64,000 bases of DNA from NZ13-RE01 sp964612975. Lineage in GTDB: Bacteria > Dictyoglomota > Dictyoglomia > Dictyoglomales > Dictyoglomaceae. The translations under genes were made by a program, and so were the position numbers. The notes below the pieces were generated by a model. That model had not been told where the DNA came from. It saw only the letters and a program-made list of their open reading frames with translations, and did not search any database. Shown here piece by piece: positions 17,119-25,442 of the stretch (the stretch's first letter is position 1; each line of letters starts with the position of its first letter). The stretch covers positions 335,039-399,038 of the forward strand of contig CAZTGC010000001.1 in the NCBI GenBank assembly GCA_964612975.1. Direction: 5' to 3'.

Positions 17119-17305
17119 TACTTCTTCAATCTCTCCTTACCAAGCAAGAAGATGTTTCTCCCCTTCAAGCCTTTTAATCTCTTTTACATTTTAAGTGACT
17201 TCCAAAGTTCCTAAATAATTACCAGCTTTATCTCTAACAGCAAAATATCTTAATTATTATTTCTATGACTAAAAGTATCTATAACATCCTTCACTATTAA
17301 ATTTT
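17119..17305 (-). pseudogene. Remnant of a DUF438/PAS-domain protein
   Basis: The minus strand carries LRYFAVRDKAGNYLGTLEVT, then a stop codon, then NVKEIKRLEGEKHLLAW in the same frame, ending at a stop. An upstream piece (VKDVIDTFSHRN) is in another frame. The order and wording match the C-terminal PAS part of DUF438 hemerythrin-like proteins, which end in a LEGEKRLL-type block. In-frame stops and a frameshift make it a remnant; the N-terminal hemerythrin part is gone. Confidence 0.65.
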
Positions 17306-17319
17306 TTTCTTATTTTACG

Positions 17320-17835
17320 CTATTTTGATGTAAAATTAAGATTTAAAATTTCTATCTTTATTTCATCAAAAATTGTATCCCTATTGTCATAGGTTAGATA
17401 ATAAATTCTTCCATATTTCTTAAAAGTTGATACAAAATCTCTATGAAGAGAAGCAATTATATTTCTCTCACCTTCTAAGAAATTAAATATTTCTTTTCTA
17501 AATTTTTCAGAATAAAACTCCATCTTTCCTATCTCATCAAGAATAAGAAGATTCCCATGTTGATAAAAAATATGCTCTATTATCTCTTCAAATTTATCTA
17601 TATTTAGAAAATATTTTCCAAACTTATAACAGGTGCTTTTATGAATAGATGCAAAATTAAATCTTTCTTCAGTTTTTAGATTTATCAAATCAAAGCCGAT
17701 TCTTTTATTTCCTTCCCTTATTTCCTCAGTGATAAAACCATAAATTGGTATTTCAAGTTCCTTACAAAATTTACTAACCTTCTTGAGTAAAGTGGTTTTT
17801 CCTATACCAGGTTGTCCTGTTATAAAAGCTCTCAT
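17320..17835 (-). CDS. THEP1-family nucleoside-triphosphatase
   Basis: Small P-loop NTPase of 171 residues. Walker A GQPGIGKTT lies at residues 7-15, GFITEEIREGNKRIGFDL follows, and Walker B is LLILDEIGKMEF (about 96-107), a signature of the THEP1 NTPases of Aquifex and archaea, which hydrolyse several NTPs in vitro. The physiological role is unclear. The ATG at 17833-17835 directly follows an AT-rich gap, and the stop lies just before the decayed DUF438 gene. Confidence 0.85.
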   Translation of the reverse strand: MRAFITGQPGIGKTTLLKKVSKFCKELEIPIYGFITEEIREGNKRIGFDLINLKTEERFNFASIHKSTCYKFGKYFLNIDKFEEIIEHIFYQHGNLLILDEIGKMEFYSEKFRKEIFNFLEGERNIIASLHRDFVSTFKKYGRIYYLTYDNRDTIFDEIKIEILNLNFTSK

Positions 17836-17946
17836 ATTTTTGTATTTATTATATCAAACATCTTAGTTTTTATTCTTTCTTCTATAGATGATAAAAGTAA
17901 AAATTTCTTTACTTAATATAAAATTTATGTTAATTTATTAGACTAA

Positions 17947-18621
17947 ATGGGAACAATAATTAATAGTATAGCAGTATTTATTGGTAGTATTATTGGCTTA
18001 ATACTAAAGGGACGTTTCTCAGAAAGCATGAGAAAATTACTCATGGAAACCTTAGGATTAGTTTGTATTCCCTTAGGATTACAAATGGCATTAAAAGGGG
18101 AAAAATTCCTTCACCTTGTGTTCAGTCTTGTCCTTGGTGGAATATTAGGAGAAATAATTAATTTAGATGGAATTTTTAAGAAATTATCTGAGAAAGTAGA
18201 AGAAAGATTTAGTAAAGAAAGGGGTACTTTTGCAAAGGGTTTTTTAACTGCAAGTCTTTTATATTGCATTGGGCCTATGACAGTTATGGGATCTATTCAA
18301 GACGGTTTAGGACAACCCCCAACAATTCTATTAACAAAATCTCTCTTGGATGGAACAGCATCTATTGCCCTTGCATCTGCTTTGGGAATTGGGGTTGCTT
18401 TTTCTTCCTTTTCAGTACTTATTGTTCAAGGTTTCATAACCCTCTTTGCAAGTTATATTAGTCCATTGCTTACCGAGTTTATAGTTCAAGAAATGACTTC
18501 CGTTGGTGGAGTTTTAATTCTTGGAATAGCTTTAAATTTGTTAGAGATAAAAAATATTAAGGTAGCAAATCTCCTTCCATCTTTAATTTTCATAATTCTT
18601 CTTTTAAAGATTTTTCCCTAA
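17947..18621 (+). CDS. DUF554 membrane protein
   Basis: Integral membrane protein of 224 residues, about six or seven hydrophobic segments, recognisable as the DUF554 (YdfK/YqgA-like) family: MGTIINSIAVFIGSIIGL at the N-terminus, LLYCIGPMTVMGSIQDGL in the middle and GGVLILGIALNLLEIK near the end. The function is unknown; a transport role is only suspected. There is no Shine-Dalgarno sequence; a weak TTTACT/TAATTT pair puts the -10 about 10 bases before the ATG, so the mRNA may be leaderless. The 3' end overlaps the LUD gene by 4 bases. Confidence 0.85.
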   Translation: MGTIINSIAVFIGSIIGLILKGRFSESMRKLLMETLGLVCIPLGLQMALKGEKFLHLVFSLVLGGILGEIINLDGIFKKLSEKVEERFSKERGTFAKGFLTASLLYCIGPMTVMGSIQDGLGQPPTILLTKSLLDGTASIALASALGIGVAFSSFSVLIVQGFITLFASYISPLLTEFIVQEMTSVGGVLILGIALNLLEIKNIKVANLLPSLIFIILLLKIFP

Positions 18622-19262
18622 AATCCTAAATTCTCATTTACTAAAATCACTGTAAAGGGAGTCCTTGAGGGAGGAGCACTTAAAATGGTAGTAATTCTAC
18701 ACATTTTATTAGGAGAATTACATTCTTCTTCACAATAGCCTAACTCTGCACAGGGAACATTTAAATTTAATCTTTTAGCGTTTAAAGGAGCAGTAACATT
18801 TTTTATACGCCATAAAGCAGTCTCTAAATTAACTACAATTTTATTTCTTCCCACAACAACAATAACCTGACCTGGCCCAAAAATTTGTGCTGAAACTCTA
18901 TTTCCTATTCCATCTATATTTACCAGCTCTCCTGTAAGAGTGATGGCATTGACACTGGATAAAAATACATCAGATAATAACTCTTTTTTCCTTATTTCTA
19001 GGTCCTCTTCAAAACTTAAACCTTTCTTCCAATGATGATATACAATATATCCTCTCTTTTCCAATTCTTCAATTATTCCCATTTGTCTTATAGTTACACT
19101 TCCACCAATACCAATAGTTGCTTCCTTAGGAATAATTTCTAATATTTTATTTTTTGCTGAATCTTTATCTGGAACTAAAAAAACATTAAACCCTCTTTCC
19201 TTTAAAAATTTCTCAACTCTTTGTAATCTTTTTTCTTCTAACCAATTTTCTAAATCCATCAT
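18618..19262 (-). CDS. LUD-domain protein (LutC-like/DUF162)
   Basis: Single LUD domain, 214 residues from ATG 19262. IGIGGSVTIRQMGIIEELEKRG, DVFLSSVNAITLTGELVNIDG and GPGQVIVVVGRNKIV are the family's conserved blocks, seen in LutC and in stand-alone LUD proteins. A C-terminal cysteine cluster (CAELGYCEEEC, then C in NKMC) could bind metal. LutA/LutB partners are absent here, so lactate use cannot be inferred. The start after AGAGGTGA is preferred to an upstream in-frame ATG at 19283 inside guaA. Confidence 0.82.
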   Translation of the reverse strand: MMDLENWLEEKRLQRVEKFLKERGFNVFLVPDKDSAKNKILEIIPKEATIGIGGSVTIRQMGIIEELEKRGYIVYHHWKKGLSFEEDLEIRKKELLSDVFLSSVNAITLTGELVNIDGIGNRVSAQIFGPGQVIVVVGRNKIVVNLETALWRIKNVTAPLNAKRLNLNVPCAELGYCEEECNSPNKMCRITTILSAPPSRTPFTVILVNENLGF

Positions 19263-19273
19263 TTTTTTCACCT

Positions 19274-20797
19274 CTACTCCCATTCTATAGTTGCTGGGGG
19301 TTTATTAGTAATATCATAAACAACTCTATTAATGCCAGTAACTTCGTTAGTAATCCTCGTTGAAATTCTCTCCAATATTTCATAAGGAACCCTCGTCCAT
19401 TGGGCGGTCATCCCATCTTCACTTTCTACAATTCTTACTGCAATGGTATATTCATAAGATCTTTGATCTCCCTTTATCCCTACAGTTCTTACAGGAAGAA
19501 GTATAGTAAAAGACTGCCATATTCTTTCATAATTTTCCCATCTCTTAAGTTCTTCTTGCAAAATATAATCTGCAGATCTTAATATTTCTAACCTTTCTTT
19601 AGTAATTTCTCCAATTATTCTTACTGATAATCCGGGTCCTGGAAAGGGTTGCCTTTTTATAAAGAAATCAGGAAGTCCTAATTTTCTTCCAATTATTCTT
19701 ACTTCATCCTTAAAAAGATATCTAAAAGGTTCTAATATTTCAAAATTTAACTTTTCAGGAAGACCACCAACATTGTGGTGAGATTTTATTTTTGATGGTT
19801 TTCCTGTAGATGAATGGGCACTCTCAATAACATCAGGATAAAGGGTTCCCTGGGCTAAATAATGGAAAGGACCTAGTTCTTTTGCTTTCTCTTCAAAAAC
19901 TTTTATAAACTCATGCCCAATAATTTTTCTTTTTTCTTCAGGATCTTCTACACCTCTTAATCTACTTAAAAATCTTTTTTCACAATTTAACGTTAAGAGA
20001 TTTACCCCTAAACTTCTTAATGCTTCTTCCACCTCCTCCTTTTCTCCCCTTCTTAATAACCCGTGATCCACAAAAATGGCTGTTAAGTTATTTCCTATAG
20101 CTTTTTGTAAAAATACTGCCAATGTAGACGAATCTACTCCTCCACTTACTGCTAAAAGCACTTTTTTCTCTCCTACTTTTTCTTTTATTTCTTTAATATT
20201 TTCTTCTACAAATTTATCTAAATTCCAATCTTCTTTAGCTTTACAAATTTTAAAAACAAAATTCTTTAAAATTTCCTTTCCTTTATTTGTATGACTAACC
20301 TCTGGATGAAATTGAAGGGCATAAAAGGGAAAGACTTGAGATTCTGCGGCAGCGATATAATTATTCTCTGTATAAGCTAAAGGTATAAACTCTTCAGGAA
20401 GGGTCTCTACTATATCTTGATGACTCATCCATACAATTTCCTCTTCATCTAACCCATCAAAGAGAACTGATTTTTCTACTATTCTTATTCTTGTTAATCC
20501 ATATTCTCCCTTTTCTCCCCTTCTTACTCTTCCCCCAAAAATTTTGGCTAATAATTGAAATCCAAAACAAATTCCTAAGATTGGAATTCCCATTCTAAAA
20601 ATTTCCATATCTACTTCAAAATCCTCTTCATAAACACTACCAGGACCTCCTGATAGAATTATTCCCTTGACTTTATCTTTTTCTAAATCTTTACCTTTTA
20701 TACTTGGAGGAAAAATTAAAGAATATACATTAAGCTCCCTTAACCTTCTCGCAATTAATTGAGTATATTGAGATCCAAAATCAATTACACAAAACAT
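19274..20797 (-). CDS. guaA: GMP synthase (glutamine-hydrolysing)
   Basis: Converts XMP to GMP with glutamine ammonia and ATP; 507 residues, full length. The N-terminal class I glutaminase has GGPGSVYEED, nucleophile Cys in ILGICFGFQLL (about residue 78) and FHPEVSHT. The ATP pyrophosphatase P-loop is LAVSGGVDSSTLAV (about 215-228), and the C-terminal dimerisation domain ends NKPPATIEWE. It has its own leader with TATAAT upstream but no purine aptamer, unlike the pur operon. The LUD gene follows within 15 bases and may be cotranscribed. Confidence 0.97.
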   Translation of the reverse strand: MFCVIDFGSQYTQLIARRLRELNVYSLIFPPSIKGKDLEKDKVKGIILSGGPGSVYEEDFEVDMEIFRMGIPILGICFGFQLLAKIFGGRVRRGEKGEYGLTRIRIVEKSVLFDGLDEEEIVWMSHQDIVETLPEEFIPLAYTENNYIAAAESQVFPFYALQFHPEVSHTNKGKEILKNFVFKICKAKEDWNLDKFVEENIKEIKEKVGEKKVLLAVSGGVDSSTLAVFLQKAIGNNLTAIFVDHGLLRRGEKEEVEEALRSLGVNLLTLNCEKRFLSRLRGVEDPEEKRKIIGHEFIKVFEEKAKELGPFHYLAQGTLYPDVIESAHSSTGKPSKIKSHHNVGGLPEKLNFEILEPFRYLFKDEVRIIGRKLGLPDFFIKRQPFPGPGLSVRIIGEITKERLEILRSADYILQEELKRWENYERIWQSFTILLPVRTVGIKGDQRSYEYTIAVRIVESEDGMTAQWTRVPYEILERISTRITNEVTGINRVVYDITNKPPATIEWE

Positions 20798-20861
20798 CTT
20801 AAGAGACTCCTTGAACTTGTGATAAAATATTATATAAGATTTTCAAGAAAAGGGGGAATAT

Positions 20862-20993
20862 ATGATGGAAGAAAAAAAATGTAAGAATTGTAAATTCTTC
20901 CAGCCAAGTCCATCGGATCCCAATAAAGGAATGTGCTTTGGCATTCCAGTAAAAGCAGAAGGTTCTTGTCCTCAATTTGTACCTAAGTCTTAA
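20862..20993 (+). CDS. Small cysteine-rich protein
   Basis: A 43-residue plus-strand ORF between guaA and the large unrecognised gene. It has an AAGGGGGA ribosome site and an ATG-ATG start. The protein contains CKNCKFFQPSPSDPNKGMC and then GSCPQF, four cysteines in a CxxC...C...C pattern suited to an iron-sulfur cluster or zinc, recalling the small subunits of some glycyl-radical enzymes. Likely promoter: TTGAAC and TATAAG upstream. It overlaps the convergent gene by 11 bases. No close family is claimed. Confidence 0.7.
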   Translation: MMEEKKCKNCKFFQPSPSDPNKGMCFGIPVKAEGSCPQFVPKS

Positions 20994-23076
20994 ATACAAC
21001 CTTTTCAAGATTAAAATTAACATTTTCTACTAAATATTTAAAGAAATTTTCCCCTCCTATTAGATAAATAGAAAGGGAATAGGGACGATAATTTAAATAG
21101 TTTAGGGATTCTTTTATAAGTAATAAACTTCTAATTAAAACTCCAAATAGGAAAAGAATTTTATATTCAATAATTTCTCTCTTTTTATGTAATTCCTTAT
21201 TTGTTCTTTCCTTTTTTTGATTAAGCTCAAAAAGAACCTTAATTCTCTCTTCAACTAAAGCCTTCAAAATTCCCATAAACTCAGGAGGAAGGTTTATTTT
21301 TAATAAAAAGGGAAGATTATTCTGGATCTTATTAAGATATTTTTTAAGTTTTTCATTTTCAAAAAAAACTTCTGGTAAATAACCCTTTTTGCTCAACAGA
21401 ATTGTTGCTAAATGGAAATATTCTCCTTGTTCTGTGTAGGGGAAAATGTTCAAAATATTTTCTATTATTTTGACTTTTTCTCTCCAAGAATTGGCAAAAT
21501 CCTCACCATTTATTTCTTCACCAAAATATATGGAAAGAAATTTTGGTAATTTAAAGGTGTAATCCTTTAAATATCTTAAGTTATCCAAAATATTCAATCT
21601 AATTCTTAATAAAAAACTTTGAGGAACATTAATACCATTTTTTATTAATTCGCCTAAAAAGTAATCCACCATAGGGGAATATTTTGATCCAAATTCAGGA
21701 ACTGATAAGACTTTTGGTGGTCTTCTCATCTCAGCCATAAAAGGTCCTGCTTTCCCAATAATTGCAAATCCATAAGGAAAATTATTAGAAGATATTAATG
21801 TCTTAATAAATTTACAAGCATTATTTAAGTCATATTTAGAAAGGAAGGTAGTAGATGAACAATGTGGAGAGAATAACCTTATATAATTTTCATCTTTTCC
21901 ATTTTTTATTTCAATACTACATCGAGTTAAAATATCTCTTCCCAATTTATCCTTGGAGAATATTTCTATAAAAAATGGAGGATGAAATAAATCTTGGGTA
22001 ATACTTAGTCTCTTTAAATGTAATTTAGTTTTGTTTAAAGAGGTATTATATGAGTCTACAAAGATATTGGGATATCTCAAACAGAGATCAAAAAAGTAAT
22101 AATTTTCTCTATTTAGCTCATTATCTGACAATATTTTTAACATCTCAGAAGTAGTTGAGAGTTCTAAACTTATAGAATCAGAATAAATATCACTCATAAT
22201 CTTTTTTGATAAATATTTTTGAAGCTCTACTACGGAGATAGGCTTTTGTTCTTTTAATAATTCTTTAAACCATTTTTTAATTTTTCTCGCTCTTATTAGT
22301 ATTTCCCTTCTTTTATCTTTATCTTTGATTTGTCTTAGACATCCTATTACCGCAAGAGAAAAAAGTTTTTTAATCAAATCTAAAAGATTTGATTCATCAA
22401 TATATATACTGGATAAACTTATCTCTTCTAAATGTCTTGGGACTATACCGTACCAACCTAAGGACTTTGAAAAAAGATAATATATTTCAGAGGTTGGATT
22501 TTTTCTAAAATATTCCTTTAATACATCCCTATTAGCAAATGGTCCCTCATGGGTTACTTCTGATACTCTTTCATAATCCCAGGAAAAGCTTAGAGATTCT
22601 AAAGACTTTTTAAATTCTCTATCTTTATCTAATATTTCTCTAAATTCTTCCCATTTTTTTGCAAGCCAAGAAAGACAAAAATTTAAATTTTTATATTCTT
22701 TAGGTTCGATGGGAACAGCATAAAATAGTCCATAGGAAATATCTTGATTTATGTAAACTGCTCCAGTGATCCTTTGGGTATAGTCTTCTGTTATTGTAAA
22801 TCTCTGGTTATCTTTATAAAAAGAAATTAATCTTTGATCACCTGTCCCCAATTTCTCATCATGGATAAAGGGATAAAAGGGAATCTCATCTTTAAGAAAT
22901 CTTTTAAGAGCAATATCCGTAATAAGACCATCCCAAAGAATATTTTGGTCCCCTTTAAAAACTTTTTCTATGCCATTTTCCTTTAAAATTTTTGATAAAT
23001 CATGAGGAGAAAAATAAATCTTATACGTTATAAAATTTTCATCTTCTCTTATTTTCTCCCTACAAACTTTTATCAT
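20983..23076 (-). CDS. Large unrecognised protein encoded after gyrB
   Basis: 697-residue soluble protein that I do not recognise. It lies 11 bases after gyrB in the same direction, so it is probably cotranscribed. There is no signal peptide, membrane segment or P-loop. The N-terminal third has KGDQNILWDGLITDIA, TGDQRLISFYKDNQRFTITED and YTQRITGAVYINQ; a central block reads IRLFSPHCSSTTFLSKYDL, and the best candidate for a conserved core is AIIGKAGPFMAEMRRPPKV followed by PEFGSKYSPMVDYFL. The C-terminal 150 residues are Lys/Glu/Leu-rich and helical. A NurA-like nuclease was considered but its acidic motifs are not clear. Confidence 0.8.
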   Translation of the reverse strand: MIKVCREKIREDENFITYKIYFSPHDLSKILKENGIEKVFKGDQNILWDGLITDIALKRFLKDEIPFYPFIHDEKLGTGDQRLISFYKDNQRFTITEDYTQRITGAVYINQDISYGLFYAVPIEPKEYKNLNFCLSWLAKKWEEFREILDKDREFKKSLESLSFSWDYERVSEVTHEGPFANRDVLKEYFRKNPTSEIYYLFSKSLGWYGIVPRHLEEISLSSIYIDESNLLDLIKKLFSLAVIGCLRQIKDKDKRREILIRARKIKKWFKELLKEQKPISVVELQKYLSKKIMSDIYSDSISLELSTTSEMLKILSDNELNRENYYFFDLCLRYPNIFVDSYNTSLNKTKLHLKRLSITQDLFHPPFFIEIFSKDKLGRDILTRCSIEIKNGKDENYIRLFSPHCSSTTFLSKYDLNNACKFIKTLISSNNFPYGFAIIGKAGPFMAEMRRPPKVLSVPEFGSKYSPMVDYFLGELIKNGINVPQSFLLRIRLNILDNLRYLKDYTFKLPKFLSIYFGEEINGEDFANSWREKVKIIENILNIFPYTEQGEYFHLATILLSKKGYLPEVFFENEKLKKYLNKIQNNLPFLLKINLPPEFMGILKALVEERIKVLFELNQKKERTNKELHKKREIIEYKILFLFGVLIRSLLLIKESLNYLNYRPYSLSIYLIGGENFFKYLVENVNFNLEKVVFKT

Positions 23077-23086
23077 TAAAAATCAC

Positions 23087-24988
23087 CTAAATATCTAAAT
23101 TTCTAACAAATTTTGCCCTATCCTCAATAAAGGCTCTTCTTTCCTCAACATTATTCCCCATCAATACAGAAAATATTCTCTCCGCCTCTAAGGCATCTTC
23201 AATGGTTACCTGTAATAGAACTCTTTTTTGAGGATCCATTGTTGTCTCCCTTAGTTGCTCAGGATCCATTTCTCCCAATCCTTTATATCTTTGGATATAT
23301 ACATTATCTGGATAATTCCAGTCCTTCAAAATCTGTTCCTTCTCTTCTTCACTATATGCATATCTTTCCTCCTTCCCCTTTTTTAGGAGATAGAGGGGGG
23401 GTTGAGCAATATATACATACCCTCCTTCAATAAGAGGTCTTAAATGTCTATAAAAGAAAGTTAAAAGAAGAGTTCTTATATGAGCACCATCAACATCGGC
23501 ATCTGTCATTATTATAATCTTGTGATATCTTATCTTCGATAAATCAAAATCTTGGCCAATACCTGTCCCTAAGGATGAGATTATAGCTCTTATTTCTTCG
23601 CTGGAAAGAATTCTTGAGAGATGTTGAGCTTTTTCAACATTTAGAATTTTACCTTTTAATGGAAGAATAGCCTGATATCTTCTATCTCTTCCTTGTTTTG
23701 CAGAACCACCTGCAGATTCCCCTTCCACTATAAATAGTTCGCAGAGTCTTGGATCCCTTTCTGAACAATCTGCAAGTTTCCCAGGAAGTAAAGTTGATTC
23801 TAAAATTCCCTTTCTTCTCACTAATTCCCTTGCCTTTCTTGCAGCTTGTCTTGCTCTATATGCCTCAATAACTTTATTCAAAATTAACTTTCCCTTCTCT
23901 GGATTTTCTGAGAAAAACTTAGTTAATTCTTCTTCTGTTACAGTTTCAACAAATCTTCTTACCTCTGAATTTCCAAGCTTTGTTTTTGTTTGTCCCTCAA
24001 ATTGGGGATCTGGTACCTTTGTATTTATTATTACTACTAATCCTTCTCTCACATCTTCTCCAGATAAAGATTCTTCCTCTTTCCATAGGTTCCAACTTCT
24101 GGCAAAATTATTAGCAACTCTTGTTAAAGCGGTTCTGACTCCTGAAACATGAGTTCCTCCTTCTATAGTGTGAATTCCATTTACATAAGACAATAAGAGT
24201 TCATCATATCCAGTATGATATTGGAATACAACTTCTAAGACTAAATTGTTTTCTTCTCTTTTAAAATAATATGGCTCATGTAAGATTTCTTTACCTTTGG
24301 AAAGATATTCAATAAATTCCAATAATCCACCCTCAAAATGAAAAATATTTTTTCTATTTGATAATTCATCTATTAATTCAATGGTTACCTCTTTATTAAG
24401 AAAGGCAAGTTCCCTTAATCTATTAGCAATAATATCATAATCAAATTTTACAGTTTCAAATATATTGGAATCAGGATAAAATAAAACCTTTGTTCCTGTT
24501 TCTGCAGTTTCTCCTATTATTTTTATGTCCCCTTTGGGTTTACCCTTCTCATAAATCTGATAATAGATATTTCCATCTCTTTTTACTTCAATTTCAAGTC
24601 TTGAAGACAAGGCATTTACCACAGACAGCCCTACTCCATGAAGTCCTCCACTTATTTTATATATAGAATTAGAAAACTTACCTCCTGCATGAAGGGTGGT
24701 TAAAACTACCTCTAATGCAGACTTCTTCGCTTGGGGATGAACCTCTACAGGAATACCTCTTCCATTATCTTGTACAGTAACTCCTCCATCTCTTCTTAAA
24801 ATGACTAATATATAATTACAAAACCCAGATAATACTTCATCAATACTATTGTCAACCAATTCAAACACCAGATGATGAAGACCGCGAATTCCAGTATCTC
24901 CTATATACATCCCCGGTCTTCTTCTAACTGCTTCTGTCCCTTCAAGGATCTGAATACTTTCTGCAGTATAATTATCTTTTCTTACCAT
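23087..24988 (-). CDS. gyrB: DNA gyrase subunit B
   Basis: ATPase subunit of the type IIA topoisomerase, 633 residues, the normal short bacterial length. GHKL ATPase motifs are visible (LVDNSIDEVLSGF, DNGRGIPVEVHPQ, SGGLHGVGLSVVNALS), then the TOPRIM motifs EGESAGGSAKQGRDRRYQAI and DADVDGAHIRTLLL, and the C-terminal QRYKGLGEMDPEQLRETTMDP block. ATG after AAGGAGG. It overlaps dciA by 17 bases and closes the dnaN-recF-dciA-gyrB cluster. The QRYKGLGEM version plus this context favour gyrase over topoisomerase IV. Confidence 0.96.
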   Translation of the reverse strand: MVRKDNYTAESIQILEGTEAVRRRPGMYIGDTGIRGLHHLVFELVDNSIDEVLSGFCNYILVILRRDGGVTVQDNGRGIPVEVHPQAKKSALEVVLTTLHAGGKFSNSIYKISGGLHGVGLSVVNALSSRLEIEVKRDGNIYYQIYEKGKPKGDIKIIGETAETGTKVLFYPDSNIFETVKFDYDIIANRLRELAFLNKEVTIELIDELSNRKNIFHFEGGLLEFIEYLSKGKEILHEPYYFKREENNLVLEVVFQYHTGYDELLLSYVNGIHTIEGGTHVSGVRTALTRVANNFARSWNLWKEEESLSGEDVREGLVVIINTKVPDPQFEGQTKTKLGNSEVRRFVETVTEEELTKFFSENPEKGKLILNKVIEAYRARQAARKARELVRRKGILESTLLPGKLADCSERDPRLCELFIVEGESAGGSAKQGRDRRYQAILPLKGKILNVEKAQHLSRILSSEEIRAIISSLGTGIGQDFDLSKIRYHKIIIMTDADVDGAHIRTLLLTFFYRHLRPLIEGGYVYIAQPPLYLLKKGKEERYAYSEEEKEQILKDWNYPDNVYIQRYKGLGEMDPEQLRETTMDPQKRVLLQVTIEDALEAERIFSVLMGNNVEERRAFIEDRAKFVRNLDI

Positions 24989-25442
24989 GTTTTCCTCCTT
25001 TTTGTAGAATTAATAGACTTTTAATGTATTTCTCAAAAATAGCTTTGAACTCTTCATCTTTAATTACCTCAACTATTTTAGCAACTCTTTCTTCTTCTCG
25101 CAAAGAGAGCTTAATTTTAGGTTTTTCTTGGATCCCTTTTGTTTTTTTAAAAGAAGTTCCTTTATCTAAAAAAATAATATCTTTAATGACAGGATATCTT
25201 AAAAAATTATTTAGATCTTTTAAAATCTTTGGCTTCAAAAGATTTAATTCTTGGGTCCATACTCCGCTATCTACATATACGTATAAAATTCCATTTTTAA
25301 TAAATTTAGGATAAGTATGAGAAGCTAAAGTTTCTCCGACAACTCTTGACCAATTTTCTAAAGCAAGATATCCACAAATATTTTTTTCTATTTTTAATTT
25401 TGAAAAAACTTCCCAGAGTTTATCAGAAATTGGTTTAGGCAC
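24972..25442 (-). CDS. dciA: DUF721/DciA-family protein
   Basis: 156 residues with the DciA (DUF721) domain in the N-terminal half: ALENWSRVVGETLASHTYPKF and ILYVYVDSGVWTQELNLLKPKIL are the conserved tryptophan-containing blocks. DciA is the ancestral bacterial loader of the DnaB replicative helicase, and the location between recF and gyrB is typical. The start is GTG at 25442 after GGAGAGG; it overlaps recF by 8 and gyrB by 17 bases. The C-terminal Lys-rich tail is less conserved. Confidence 0.85.
   Translation of the reverse strand: MPKPISDKLWEVFSKLKIEKNICGYLALENWSRVVGETLASHTYPKFIKNGILYVYVDSGVWTQELNLLKPKILKDLNNFLRYPVIKDIIFLDKGTSFKKTKGIQEKPKIKLSLREEERVAKIVEVIKDEEFKAIFEKYIKSLLILQKGGKHGKKR

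Noticed and set aside
20798..20860. Possible purine riboswitch ahead of guaA.
   Set aside because: The short leader lacks the TATAA...TTTCTACC core; only a promoter-like TATAAT is present.
20799..21023. 74-codon minus-strand frame covering the small cysteine protein.
   Set aside because: It is the antisense shadow of the cysteine-rich ORF, which has the better ribosome site and sequence.
20983..23076. NurA nuclease assignment for the large gene after gyrB.
   Set aside because: The acidic catalytic motifs could not be placed with confidence and the protein is longer than usual for the family.
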